This document shows positions 10,213 to 19,415 of a DNA stretch of 64,000 nucleotides, piece by piece (position 1 is the stretch's first letter; every line of letters starts with the position of its first letter). The translations under genes and the position numbers were made by a program. This DNA is from Fischerella sp. PCC 9605 (GTDB taxonomy: Bacteria > Cyanobacteriota > Cyanobacteriia > Cyanobacteriales > Nostocaceae): positions 768,460-832,459 of the forward strand of contig NZ_KI912151.1 of NCBI RefSeq assembly GCF_000517105.1. Direction: 5' to 3'. The notes beneath the pieces are model-generated. The model was given only the letters and a program-made list of their open reading frames with translations. It searched no databases and was not told the DNA's origin.

Positions 10213-10617
10213 TTAAGCACGAGGGGCATTGAAAGCTTCCCAAGCAGCTTTAGCAGCGTCTTGGCAGCGATCGCCGAATTCTGCGATTTGTTTCATCAAC
10301 AAGTGCCAGTTTTTATCGGCTTCTTGCTGCAATACCATCCAAGAGTGTTCAAGGCGATCGCGCTCAATTAGTTTTTCGCCTTCAATCGCTTCCCGCGCCC
10401 GGCGTACTGCATTTACATAAGTTTCTCGGGTGAGGGTTCCTGCTGATTCTGCCTCAGCTTGTGCGCGTCTTTTGATCGCCTCAATCAACGCTTTGGTTTC
10501 ATGCTTGATTTCGTCGGTTTCACCAGCCATTTCAGTTTCTACCATTTCATTGGTTTGAGAACTGACTTCAACGACGATCAAGTTTTCCTCTTCCTCTTTG
10601 TTACGATTGTAAGTCAT
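10213..10617 (-). CDS. Conserved-looking acidic/helical hypothetical protein
   Basis: 134 aa, function unknown. AAAGGAGG lies 7 nt before the ATG, a strong start. The first 40 residues are acidic and low in complexity (KEEEENLIVVE...EMAGETDEIKHE). The rest (about 41-134) is predicted by eye to be almost entirely alpha-helical, with repeated Ala/Glu/Arg and tryptophans near the end (SWMVLQQEADKNWHLLM...AAWEAFN). There is no signal peptide or membrane segment. It resembles small cyanobacterial helical proteins of unknown role. The gene is bracketed by two inverted copies of the same repeat element, and the element's left copy begins 15 bp after its stop. Confidence 0.75.
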   Translation of the reverse strand: MTYNRNKEEEENLIVVEVSSQTNEMVETEMAGETDEIKHETKALIEAIKRRAQAEAESAGTLTRETYVNAVRRAREAIEGEKLIERDRLEHSWMVLQQEADKNWHLLMKQIAEFGDRCQDAAKAAWEAFNAPRA

Positions 10618-10675
10618 AGCTAGTCCTCCTTTGTGCTAACTGAAAGATTTGATTGGAAACTGCACCCTGTCAATA

Positions 10676-10795
10676 TTGGGGATTGGGAATTGGGAATTGG
10701 GCATTGGGGATTGGGGATTGAAGTACTGATTTTTACTATGCCCGATGCCCGATGCCCATTGCCCGATGCCCGTTGCCCGTTGCCCATTGCCCCAT
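10676..10795. repeat. Dispersed heptad repeat, right copy of an inverted pair
   Basis: GGGATTG/GGGAATT heptads, then the core AAGTACTGATTTTTACTATG (10721-10740), the exact reverse complement of the core at 10133-10152, then a run of CCCGATG/CCCGTTG heptads. It fills the gap between the M48 protease stop and the 134-aa gene. Confidence 0.85.
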
Positions 10796-10798
10796 GTC

Positions 10799-11671
10799 CT
10801 AAACTCTTTGCATAGAAGGCAGTTCTTTTTCTAACCTCAGCAATGCTTCAACTCGCGCTTCTGTGGACGGGTGACTGGAGAACAAGTTGCTGAGAAACTG
10901 TCCAGAGAATGCATTTGTGATTAACAGTGGTTCAAAAGCTGGGTTGGCTTGTAGGGGTATTTGTCGCGCCGTGGCTTCTAAACGTTGCAATGCACGGGCT
11001 AAGGCACGAGGATTACCTGTTAATCTTGCAGAACCTGCATCAGCTGAAAATTCTCGTGTCCGGGAGATTGCCAGTTGAATAATTGTTGCAGCAACCGGGG
11101 CAAGTATGATCGTTAACAGCAGTCCTAAGGGATTGGGGCCGTTGCGATTATCCCGTGAATAGGGTGTATACCAAACGCTATAACTAACAATTTGAGCTAA
11201 AAACGAAATAGCACCTGCAATTGTGGCAGCAACGGCTTGCGTTAACGTGTCACGATTGGCAACATGGGTAAGTTCGTGGGCAATAACGCCTTCGAGTTCA
11301 TCTTCTGGCAATATATTTAATATGCCTTGTGTGACAGCCACAGCAGCATGTTCGGGATCGCGTCCTGTAGCAAAGGCATTAGCAGCTTGAGTGGGAACGA
11401 TGTATATCCTAGGCATGGGTAAATTAGCCCGTTGGCATAATTTCTCCACCATCTGATACAGCCCTGGTGCTTCCTGCGGTGACACTGGTTGAGCACGGTA
11501 AGCTGCTAGCGCAATTTTATCTGATTGATACCAAGAAAATAAGTTGGTTACTGCTGCTAAGGCAATACCCATAATCACGCCTGTGGTACCGCCAATTACC
11601 CAGTAAGTAATAGAAATTAAAATGCCACTTAGTAAAGCTAATAAAGCGGCAGTTTTCAATTGATTTCCCAT
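10799..11671 (-). CDS. M48 family membrane zinc metalloprotease (HtpX-like)
   Basis: 290 aa integral membrane endopeptidase related to HtpX, which degrades misfolded membrane proteins. The N-terminus has two membrane segments (residues about 7-45). The zinc site HELTH lies near residue 130 within VIAHELTHVANRD. Further hydrophobic segments follow (about 145-190), then the downstream glutamate region FSADAGSARLTGNPRAL and the C-terminal SSHPSTEARVEALLRLE signature. AAGGAGAG precedes the ATG by 6 nt. It is a single gene with repeats on its downstream side. The exact orthology (HtpX versus other M48B proteins) is not resolved, since cyanobacteria carry several. Confidence 0.92.
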   Translation of the reverse strand: MGNQLKTAALLALLSGILISITYWVIGGTTGVIMGIALAAVTNLFSWYQSDKIALAAYRAQPVSPQEAPGLYQMVEKLCQRANLPMPRIYIVPTQAANAFATGRDPEHAAVAVTQGILNILPEDELEGVIAHELTHVANRDTLTQAVAATIAGAISFLAQIVSYSVWYTPYSRDNRNGPNPLGLLLTIILAPVAATIIQLAISRTREFSADAGSARLTGNPRALARALQRLEATARQIPLQANPAFEPLLITNAFSGQFLSNLFSSHPSTEARVEALLRLEKELPSMQRV

Positions 11672-12398
11672 ATTTTGCTCTCCTTGTAATGCTGTGAATG
11701 CGAATAAAAATTAGGTTGTAATTAACAGCATTACTTAAGCCGCAACTTGATTGTATCGACCTCAACACAGATATTTCAGGTAGAAATAGCGCTCTAGTAA
11801 TGTACGGTTTTCTCGCTCCGATATTTATAAAACTTCATACAAACTATATTTTTTAGTAACTTATAATACACGCTTTGTACTTAAATCAGTTGAATACATC
11901 TTTTGTAAAAAACACATCTATCCAAAGCTATAAATTTTTACTGGTGTTGAGACTAAAAATCGTCTAATTCATAGCCAGACTAGGAACGCAATTCCAAAGG
12001 CTCTGCCTTTAGTGTCACGACCGGCGGAGCCTCCAAACTCTCCATTCTTGCCAGAGGCAAGAAACGAGATGCCAAATAATTAATGTCACAAAAGCTAGGT
12101 ATTCGCTATGCGAATGCAAGTTTGCGAATTATTGCAGATTTAATTGCGCTTTATAAATAGTGTCGGTAAAATCTCTGAGAACACTAATATTTGTCATTGA
12201 CAATACTAGAGATTTTGAGCATTTCTTGCTTATTCTCGTACAAGCTACTTGGAGCTAAACAAAAGGCGATCGCCAAACAGAAGCTGTAAAACCAATATTT
12301 AGTTTCATAAAAACTTGTTGAGGTTGACGCGGAAGAACCCCATGAACTTATCCAAGTAGATTTAATTAAACCAGTGGTCATCTTTGAGAATAATCCCA
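11672..12398. other. 0.7 kb intergenic region with a repeat fragment
   Basis: AT-rich spacer between divergent genes. At about 11998-12072 there is a repeat-like GC-richer patch with inverted parts (GGCTCTGCC...GGCGGAGCC and CTTGCCagaGGCAAG), of the kind dispersed in filamentous cyanobacteria. I see no gene; a minus-strand ORF at 12184-12414 lacks a ribosome binding site and overlaps the next gene. Confidence 0.45.
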
Positions 12399-13253
12399 AT
12401 GAGAGAAAATACAAAAAAAATTGGAGTACTGCAACAGATAGGAAAAACTTTGTACGAATTTGCAGAGTTTATTATTAGTCCTTGGCTATATGGCGGATCT
12501 GTTCATCCTTTAAAACGACGAGTTGAGCTTTTAGAACGACGTGTATATCAAGGATTGCAAGACAAGGAAGAATCTCAAGATCGCGTTATTCAAGACTTAC
12601 AACAGCAGATAGACTGTCTGCAAGAAAGTAGCAACTCTCAGCTAGAAAAAATCATTAATTACGAACTGCGTCAGCAAGTGCTAGGAGTACTGAAAGAGCA
12701 GACAAATATTGTCAATAAAATTATTAAACCAGCTGTTGAAGATGTGATGCGCGAGCTAGAGCATAAAAAGCAGCTTTCTGAAACAACTACCAATACTGCT
12801 GAGATTCAAAAAAGACAAGACCGACTCCGCCAATCTCTGGCAAATATTGAAAAATTAACTACATCACTCCCATACCTAGAAGCACAAAGAGCAGCTTGTA
12901 TAGAAGCCGGACGATGGCTATTGGCTCGACGAGTAGAAGTGGCGCAAAGGGTGACAAATGAACTGCTGAGTCCGCAGCATTCTCAAACAGAAGAACTTCG
13001 CCAGAATATCTGTAAATACTTAAAACTGCTCGGCAGTTGTATGGAAAATGAGATTGAACCACGTTTGCTGTACAAAAGAGTTATCACTCACCAGCAGCCG
13101 CCGGTTCAGACATATGTGAAAGCATTTCAGTTGATTAAAAGTAAATATATCAGTGATTGGGAATTTTCCCATCAAATATCAAGTAAGGCAGCAGAAGAAT
13201 TAAGGGGTTACTTTAGCTACTTAATTTACTATTTACTCACAGCCTTAGTCTGA
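12399..13253 (+). CDS. Coiled-coil hypothetical protein
   Basis: 284 aa from the ATG at 12399; a TTG five codons earlier (12384) is an alternative. No family recognised. Residues about 20-35 (FIISPWLYGGSVHPLKRRVELLERR) join a hydrophobic patch to a long heptad-rich helical region (about 30-170) full of Gln, Glu, Leu and Lys. Residues about 165-200 contain EAQRAACIEAGRWLLARRVEVAQR, and the C-terminal 80 residues look globular with aromatic residues. There is no signal peptide. Its 3' end overlaps the convergent small coiled-coil gene by 9 bp, the two stops sharing TTAGTCTGA. A structural or partner-binding role is inferred from the coiled coil only. Confidence 0.65.
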   Translation: MRENTKKIGVLQQIGKTLYEFAEFIISPWLYGGSVHPLKRRVELLERRVYQGLQDKEESQDRVIQDLQQQIDCLQESSNSQLEKIINYELRQQVLGVLKEQTNIVNKIIKPAVEDVMRELEHKKQLSETTTNTAEIQKRQDRLRQSLANIEKLTTSLPYLEAQRAACIEAGRWLLARRVEVAQRVTNELLSPQHSQTEELRQNICKYLKLLGSCMENEIEPRLLYKRVITHQQPPVQTYVKAFQLIKSKYISDWEFSHQISSKAAEELRGYFSYLIYYLLTALV

Positions 13254-13484
13254 CTTAAGAGCATTCTTGATATCTCTTTCTATTACAGTGATAGCCTGCT
13301 GACGCTGACTCTCTAGTTGCAATAGAACATTGACAGCCCTTTTTGCTTGTCTGCTTTCTAGCAAACATTTTTCTTCTTCTAATAGGGTTGCCAGATTTTG
13401 CAATACCTGAATCATGGCAACATTATATTCGCGGAGGCGCTGATCGAAAAATTTATGTTTCATTCGCAAGCATACGTTTAGCAT
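13245..13484 (-). CDS. Small helical hypothetical protein
   Basis: 79 aa, no recognised family. It consists of one long amphipathic helix region (FDQRLREYNVAMIQVLQNLATLLEEEKCLLESR, then QAKRAVNVLLQLESQRQQAITVIERD). Residue 8 is an alternative ATG. The ribosome binding site is weak. It is convergent with, and overlaps by 9 bp, the coiled-coil gene at 12399-13253. A partner relationship is possible but rests only on proximity and shared coiled-coil character. Confidence 0.45.
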   Translation of the reverse strand: MLNVCLRMKHKFFDQRLREYNVAMIQVLQNLATLLEEEKCLLESRQAKRAVNVLLQLESQRQQAITVIERDIKNALKSD

Positions 13485-13729
13485 ATTAAACTTTTTCTCT
13501 GGGCAAGCATGTAATCAGGAAGAAAACGGTTAAAAATTGATTTTCACAAATTAAATTAGCTGCTTGTTCAGGTATCTTACCAGTCTTACTAGAAATAAGT
13601 GCACAAACGGCGGAGCTTCTTTCAACGTCAGAGATAGAATGTTGTGTCCAGCCGTTGGCAGTCTTCAGATCGCTTGAAAAAGGATATTCCAGAATTGATT
13701 TCCCTAAGGCGATCGCGATCGCTTTTGGA

Positions 13730-14782
13730 TTATTTCGCTACTCTAGCGAATGCAGAGCGAGCTTTAGAGACTATCCTACTCAGCTTTTTGGTTGAACGGC
13801 GAAGCTTTTGTGTGGTCAAGACAGTTGCACAAATAAGCGATGAAATCTCTACACACCCTTCAGCAAGGGGGATAGTACCATTCCTCACTCGCAGCTTGTA
13901 ACTCTCATCCCCTTGGCCTAGGTCAATAGTTTGAAGACCGAGCAATTGAGCACTTTCAATCATCTTTAACAAGAGGATCAGACCTGGCGAGTATTTATGG
14001 AACTGTTGATTATACGAAGGGAACCAGTAGTGCCATACAGACCGAGAGCGCATACCTAAATGTAGAGCTGCGACCTCATCGCCCATATAAAGAACAGAGA
14101 GCATTCCAGCAAAATTTTCCCTTTTTGTCGCGTGTATCTGTTCAACAACTCTCACAATCCACTCAACCTTGAAGTCGTTACTAGCACCTGTTCGACGGTA
14201 GTGGTTGGACTTCCAACGCATCAGAAGTCTTAACAAGGAGGTGTCAGGGACATGCGCTTCAAAACGCAGCGGCCCTACTTCCCGCTCGATCTTGGGTATG
14301 TTTCTGCTAACTTTTTGAATCCAGTTGGATTGTGCTTTTTGTTTGATTAGGTATGTGTTGTACCCCTGTGATAAGTCGATAACAGAGGACTCAGTTTTGA
14401 TTCTGTGGAATGGATGAAAAGGTAATTGTGAAGCGATCAGATGGTCGAATTTCCAGCCCTTTAGCCCACAGGCACGGATTAGCTCTGCTGCGTCTAAATG
14501 ATCAATTCCCGGCTTGAGTACTAGACCTTGGTAGTCGCAGAGGTGCCCACCGATCGGATAACCCATTTGCATCTTACCGCGCTGGAAGGGGAAAAATCCG
14601 GCAACCTTACCAGCTTCTTCAATTATGCCAACCCAGACATCTTTTCGGACTGCGGCAACAGCAGATGTGAACTCCGGACAAAAATATGGACTGCTTAGTT
14701 GAGAGTTAGCCTGTTGGAAGCTTGACCAAAGCAACGAATATTCTGATGTCAGAGATTTGCCAGGAATAACAGTAACTTTCAT
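13730..14782 (-). CDS. GNAT-superfamily acyltransferase, BioF2-like/CelD type
   Basis: 350 aa, cytosolic. The N-terminal half shows the pattern of the BioF2-like (CelD/BcsL, FemAB-related) acetyltransferases: SPYFCPEFTSAVAAVRKDVWVG near 30-55 and GGHLCDYQGLVL near 83. The C-terminal GNAT fold includes the segment GDEVAALHLGMRSRSVWHYWFPSYNQQFHKYSPGLILLLKMIE (about 230-275) and TIDLGQGDESYKLRV (about 285-300), which is the most typical part of the family. Members act in exopolysaccharide or cell-wall modification. The substrate is unknown. It is a single gene on the minus strand, same direction as the long nuclease-like gene upstream. Confidence 0.85.
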   Translation of the reverse strand: MKVTVIPGKSLTSEYSLLWSSFQQANSQLSSPYFCPEFTSAVAAVRKDVWVGIIEEAGKVAGFFPFQRGKMQMGYPIGGHLCDYQGLVLKPGIDHLDAAELIRACGLKGWKFDHLIASQLPFHPFHRIKTESSVIDLSQGYNTYLIKQKAQSNWIQKVSRNIPKIEREVGPLRFEAHVPDTSLLRLLMRWKSNHYRRTGASNDFKVEWIVRVVEQIHATKRENFAGMLSVLYMGDEVAALHLGMRSRSVWHYWFPSYNQQFHKYSPGLILLLKMIESAQLLGLQTIDLGQGDESYKLRVRNGTIPLAEGCVEISSLICATVLTTQKLRRSTKKLSRIVSKARSAFARVAK

Positions 14783-14927
14783 ATTCTGCGTATTGTATTA
14801 TTATTGAACACAACAGGTTGCTTCGGTTATTAGTCAGCTTAGCTTCAGGAATTTTAAGGTTAAAAGCGCATCGTATTGTTGGAAACGTAATTATGACGTT
14901 AATTTGCGACTGTACATCAAAACAAAT

Positions 14928-17204
14928 CTAACCTACAGCTGACTCAGAAACCACAGACACACAAGCATTTACCAACGGCAACAAAGGGCCTAATTGCTCT
15001 TGCCCGTTCACAGCTAAATCGCTGTGACATAAATAAACTCTCTCAGACACACGGGAAAGTAAATCTGCTAAAATCCGTCGCAGGCGTTGTTCTTCGGCCA
15101 ATTGCTCATCTTCTGGCGTCCAAGGTTCCCCTAATCTTTCTCGCAGAAAGAATGGCGCTCCGAATAACGTTGCTGCACCGCCTTTTGCCCACAATGGTGA
15201 ACCAACATCTAACCAAAAATGCCAGCGATGAGAACGCCGACTAGAGCGGTATTGGAATATGGTAGCTAAAGATATAGGTTTTGCTGTTAGTCTGATGGGA
15301 TGCACGGGGTAGGGGTTAGCGGTAATAGTGCCACGCTGCAACAGTTGAATGAATTCGGCAATGGTGTTTTGCGGTAGATCCTCCCCTCGATCAAGGGGGG
15401 GGATCTGTCGCAGTCTTGTATCAATTTCCCAGTAATGTTGGGCGGTTTCTAGTAATTCCCGTAGTGCCGCCAATTGATCGTAGGGAAGATTGCTGCCATC
15501 CCACAAAAAGCGTTGAATAGTCCTGTCTAACAAAGAAATGGGGCTGGGAATAAGACGTAACTCCTGTTGCGATCGCTGTTCCTCCAACCACTTCAATATT
15601 TCACTATAGGCTGTAGTAGCTGCGTAACCAAGTCGATCCCAGCGATCGAAGGCTGTCACAGGTAACAAATTCGGGCGTTCAGGGTGGGGTTGAAAACAGT
15701 AATCTGCAATTAAACCAGCGCGTACCGGATCTATGTGAGAGGATGGGGGGATGGGGGGATGGGGGGCTAGGGGTCCGGGGGGCAATGGGGGGAAAGAAAA
15801 ATTCTTTTGTCTTCCACTCTCCCCCTCTTCCACTCTCCCACTCTCCCACTCTCCCACTCCTCTATCTCCGCGACTAAGCACTACTAACATCTGAGCCACC
15901 GCATCCCGATCTACTAACCGTCCCAAACCTGGATAAACTAGTGCCAATACGGTGAGTAAAGCACGGATAACAGGTGAAGCAATCAGAGGGCGTTGATCGT
16001 TGAGTGATTCTACTGGGATGCCTTGCTTGCTGAGAATTTCGATCAGAGTATAACGGGCGATCGCATCTAAACCAGGTGCAATCACTGCCACTTGATCCGG
16101 TTCCACTTGTCCTTGTTTGACTGCCTTAGCAATTACTTCTGCTGTTTGCCGCAATAGTTGAGCGCGGGATGTAGTTTGAATCGACTGCACCACTTCAGGT
16201 AAGCTTAATAGTGTCATCGGTTCGGTAAGTAATTCCACCATCGGCGTCGCCAATATATCCGCAAGACTGTTGAAAGGAGAGGCAGTTAAGGTTTTCACCT
16301 GACAACGTTCTGCTAACTCTTGCATATGGTTGGGATCTGCTCCCAAACCCAAGCGCACTATACCATCTGGGTTATAGCTAAAGGCTCCCACTGTACCCCC
16401 ATCCAGCAGCAACTCAAATAGGCGATGTGCTATGGCAGGGTAATCTTGCACGTCATCGGCCAGCACTCCTTGGTAGCGTTTTGCTAGCTGTTGTTGGTAA
16501 TGGGGATCGGGCAATAAGTACTGGCTGTAAAGTTCTGTGATAATTCCGTAGGAAAGTAAGCCCCGCTCTAAACACCAATTACGCCAATCTAATAATAAAG
16601 ATGCCAAGAATTCTGGTTCTAAACTAATAACATTCTCCTGCTGTGCTAATGCTGTTGTTAATATCTTGCCAATATCTTCTGTCGGTGTACCACTGTAAGC
16701 AGCTAATTGCAATAAGTCAAGGATGCGGCGCACTAAGCGGTACTCATTCGTGCCAGCACGGCGCAAAGTCTCCTCATCCAACTGGGGACGCCAGAGTTTG
16801 GTTGCCAATTCCTGCTCTGTTTCTGGGCGTAATCTCACTGGAAATTGCGCTTTTAGCTTTAAAGATTGAATCAATAAAGGCCAAAATAAAATTACTTCTT
16901 CCTGAAAAAAACCTAAAGGAGTTTTACAGCGTACTGGATATTTTCCTAGAGTTGCAGTCATAATTTTATCTGCCAATTGTCGCCGATTATCGTCATTGGC
17001 AGCCAAAACTAAAACTGCTGCTTCTGTTTGATCAAGATATAAGCGTTTTGATATGCGATCGCTATTTTTTGGTCTGAAATTTTTAGTATAAAATGATTCA
17101 TGGTTGTTATTTTCATTTTGCATCCAGCGAACGAACTGTTCTACTAAAAGAGCAGTTTTGCCACTGCGACTAGGACCAACAATCCAAACAGAATGAGAAA
17201 GCAC
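14928..17204 (-). CDS. AddB/UvrD-like ATP-binding protein (cyanobacterial 'recombinase family') with in-frame repeat insertion
   Basis: 758 aa. The N-terminus carries a P-loop GPSRSGKT at about residues 10-17, then DEXX-like helicase elements (VLADDVQDYPAIAHRLFELL near 250) and a segment like VAVIAPGLDAIARYTLIEIL (about 375), as in inactivated or AddB-type superfamily I helicases. The C-terminus has FWLDVGSPLWAKGGAATLFGAPFFLRERLG and RVYLCHSDLAVNGQEQLGPLLPLV. Family members in cyanobacteria are annotated as recombinase or helicase-like; no PD-(D/E)XK nuclease site is clear to me. Residues about 443-490 are a low-complexity Gly/Ser/Glu then Pro-rich stretch encoded by a dispersed repeat that has kept the frame open. 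Function in DNA repair or recombination is inferred. Confidence 0.8.
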   Translation of the reverse strand: MLSHSVWIVGPSRSGKTALLVEQFVRWMQNENNNHESFYTKNFRPKNSDRISKRLYLDQTEAAVLVLAANDDNRRQLADKIMTATLGKYPVRCKTPLGFFQEEVILFWPLLIQSLKLKAQFPVRLRPETEQELATKLWRPQLDEETLRRAGTNEYRLVRRILDLLQLAAYSGTPTEDIGKILTTALAQQENVISLEPEFLASLLLDWRNWCLERGLLSYGIITELYSQYLLPDPHYQQQLAKRYQGVLADDVQDYPAIAHRLFELLLDGGTVGAFSYNPDGIVRLGLGADPNHMQELAERCQVKTLTASPFNSLADILATPMVELLTEPMTLLSLPEVVQSIQTTSRAQLLRQTAEVIAKAVKQGQVEPDQVAVIAPGLDAIARYTLIEILSKQGIPVESLNDQRPLIASPVIRALLTVLALVYPGLGRLVDRDAVAQMLVVLSRGDRGVGEWESGRVEEGESGRQKNFSFPPLPPGPLAPHPPIPPSSHIDPVRAGLIADYCFQPHPERPNLLPVTAFDRWDRLGYAATTAYSEILKWLEEQRSQQELRLIPSPISLLDRTIQRFLWDGSNLPYDQLAALRELLETAQHYWEIDTRLRQIPPLDRGEDLPQNTIAEFIQLLQRGTITANPYPVHPIRLTAKPISLATIFQYRSSRRSHRWHFWLDVGSPLWAKGGAATLFGAPFFLRERLGEPWTPEDEQLAEEQRLRRILADLLSRVSERVYLCHSDLAVNGQEQLGPLLPLVNACVSVVSESAVG
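15733..15873. repeat. Heptad repeat inserted in frame inside a coding gene
   Basis: GGGGGAT/GGGGGGAT runs followed by CCACTCT/CCCACTC heptads, identical in style to the intergenic repeats at 25140-25275. It sits inside the 758-aa gene and is translated as a Pro-rich plus Gly/Glu-rich segment, with no stop in the coding frame. Confidence 0.85.
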
Positions 17205-17290
17205 AACCGTCTCCTTGATAATTTGTTAAGATACCTCGTACGTTAAGTTAAGGTTAAAAGACACCAAAACAGGGTGGATGATCGCCTACG

Positions 17291-18613
17291 ATGAATAACT
17301 CGGGTTTAGGTCAAAAAATTTACTCTTTTCTGTTAGCAGCATACGGTAGGTACTTGCGGACTCCAGAGCGTTCTTTGGATAAAGCTTATAATGCTGCTCT
17401 AAAAATTCGGCAAATAGAAAACGAGCATTTTAATGGTAACAAAATAGACTATGACTCAATGATACATAGCAAAAGCGTGATGGATTATTTTGAGTCAGAA
17501 CTAAAAAAAGAATTAAGAATTATCAGAATGAGGTTGACAGAATTTAAAGCCAGCCGATTTTTCTTAAACGACTCTAATCAAAAAGCAGAGAAGAAACTAG
17601 GTATAGAACATCTCAGTTCTGCTGCGATCTTAGAAAAACTCAGGTTTATTGATGAAGTCGTAGAAAAATATACCATATCTGACGAAGAAATAGCTCCTAT
17701 AAATTCTATTGACCAAACTCCCGATGTACCAGTTGAATCGCTTGTAGTCCGACCAAAACAGCAAAATTTAAGAACGACTAACTTAGATAATAAATTACAG
17801 AATCAGCCACGAGGTAAAACTAATACAACAGGAGTATTACCTCGTTCAATTTTTAATACCATTCATCGTTTACAAGCCGAATTAGATCCTAAATCAGAAC
17901 AAGAGGTTGTTCAAAATTTCCGCAAGTCTCAACAAAGAAACATCATTTCAGTCCGGTTTTTATTGTTACTAATTATTGTACCAATTCTAACTCACCAGCT
18001 ATCAAAAGCCTTTGTCGTTGGGCCGATTATTGATCATTTTCGGAATCCAGATCGAGCGGCAATATTCCTCAACGAAGAAATGGAAGAAGAAGCGATGTTA
18101 GAATTGCAAAGATTTGAAGAAAAAATTAAATTTTACGATCTTCTTAATAATGTCATAACTTCAGAACAAAATATAGAAGAACAGATGAGAGTAAGGGCAG
18201 AAGAGATTGCTGAAGAATATCGCAGGGAAAGTGCCAATGCTATCAAGAATTTTACTGCTGATATATTATCAGTCATCGCCTTTATATGGCTTTTACTGAT
18301 GAGCAAAAAAGAAATCGCCGTGCTCAAAGAATTCTTTGACTACATTGTCTATGGTCTGAGTGATAGTGCCAAAGCATTTATTATTATTTTGTTTACTGAT
18401 ATCTTTGTAGGATTTCACTCTCCTCATGGCTGGGAAGTCATTTTAGAAGGTATATCACACCATTGGGGATTACCAGCAAATCATAATTTTATCTTCTTAT
18501 TTATTGCTACTTTTCCAGTTATTTTAGATACAATCTTCAAATACTGGATTTTCCGCTATTTGAATCGCATCTCGCCTTCTGCTGTTGCTACATACCGTAA
18601 TATGAATGAGTGA
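17291..18613 (+). CDS. pxcA: Proton extrusion protein PxcA (CemA family)
   Basis: 440 aa inner-envelope-type membrane protein needed for light-induced proton extrusion and linked to inorganic carbon uptake in cyanobacteria; the chloroplast homologue is CemA. The N-terminal 210 residues are cytosolic and variable. The CemA domain follows: a membrane segment at about 225-240 (FLLLLIIVPILTHQL), a charged loop, a second segment near 330-345 (DILSVIAFIWLLL), and the hallmark stretch SDSAKAFIIILFTDIFVGFHSPHGWE at about 363-388. Two more hydrophobic stretches end in the conserved SPSAVATYRNMNE tail. The length fits the cyanobacterial form with its N-terminal extension. It stands alone, divergent from the 758-aa gene. 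Confidence 0.97.
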   Translation: MNNSGLGQKIYSFLLAAYGRYLRTPERSLDKAYNAALKIRQIENEHFNGNKIDYDSMIHSKSVMDYFESELKKELRIIRMRLTEFKASRFFLNDSNQKAEKKLGIEHLSSAAILEKLRFIDEVVEKYTISDEEIAPINSIDQTPDVPVESLVVRPKQQNLRTTNLDNKLQNQPRGKTNTTGVLPRSIFNTIHRLQAELDPKSEQEVVQNFRKSQQRNIISVRFLLLLIIVPILTHQLSKAFVVGPIIDHFRNPDRAAIFLNEEMEEEAMLELQRFEEKIKFYDLLNNVITSEQNIEEQMRVRAEEIAEEYRRESANAIKNFTADILSVIAFIWLLLMSKKEIAVLKEFFDYIVYGLSDSAKAFIIILFTDIFVGFHSPHGWEVILEGISHHWGLPANHNFIFLFIATFPVILDTIFKYWIFRYLNRISPSAVATYRNMNE

Positions 18614-18637
18614 AATAAGTTAGTAGTTAGTACGGTT

Positions 18638-19415
18638 TTGTTCACTGCCTACTATGAACCGCTTTATCCAGCTAGTCGCGTTCCTACATCCGAGTATCGC
18701 TATCCTATCTATCGTTTGCCTCCCGATCTCAAATCCTGGCAGAAACCCCATCCTCCACGCTTGCAGTTAGAGGGAAGAGATGGTTTGCAAGGTGCAAAAG
18801 GTAAGCTGCGAGGATTGGAGTTGTTTTGGTTCCGCGATCGCCTACAACCATATATCATACAAATTCAAGGCTCAGTTCGACTTCAGCTTCCCGATGGCAA
18901 ACAAACAACAGTTGGCTACGCTGGTAACTGCTTATAGCTACAAAAGCATTGGTCGTGAACTCGCTAATGATGGCAAATTACCCCTAGAGGGTATGACAAT
19001 GCCAAAAATCCTCGATTATTTTCAGAAATATCCCCAAGAATTAGATGTTTATATCCCACGCGATCCTAGCTTTGTGTTTTTCCAAGAAAATCACGGCGCA
19101 TCAGCTACAGGTTCTCTCAGTGTGTCACTTGTAGCAGAACGTTCGATTGCGACAGATCAATCCCTGATACCTCCTGGTGCTTTAGCCTGGTGCTTTAGCT
19201 TTGATTCGCGCTCATGTTCCTTTCGTAGATGCTAGCGGTACAATGGAACATCGTATTGTTAGTCGTTATGTTCTCGATCAAGATACCGGAGGCGCGATTA
19301 AAGGTGCGGGAGGGTAGATTATTTTTTAGGTACTGGTAAAGAAGCAGGTGATCGCGCTGGCGTTACGGTTAGCAAAGGACAACTATATTATTTGCTGCTC
19401 AAACCTAATAAATAA
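18638..19415 (+). pseudogene. MltA-type murein transglycosylase pseudogene
   Basis: Remnant of a lytic transglycosylase with a C-terminal 3D domain. The match begins abruptly inside the MltA domain at FTAYYEPLYPASR, so the start codon, signal peptide and N-terminus are gone; GTTAGTAGTTAGTA repeat-like bases abut it. Three frame changes break the rest: loss of one base near 18928 (GYAGN|TAYSYKSIGREL), a 13-bp tandem duplication CTGGTGCTTTAGC at 19174-19199, and loss of one base near 19310 (KGAG|RVDYFLGTGKEAG). Corrected, the fragment contains the family segments YIPRDPSFVFF, PPGALALIRAH, DQDTGGAIKG and GDRAGV up to the natural stop. It is clearly non-functional as read. Confidence 0.9.

Noticed and set aside
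10010-10243. 77-codon ORF reading through heptad repeats
   Set aside because: It is a translation of the GGGCATG-type repeat and has no protein sense.
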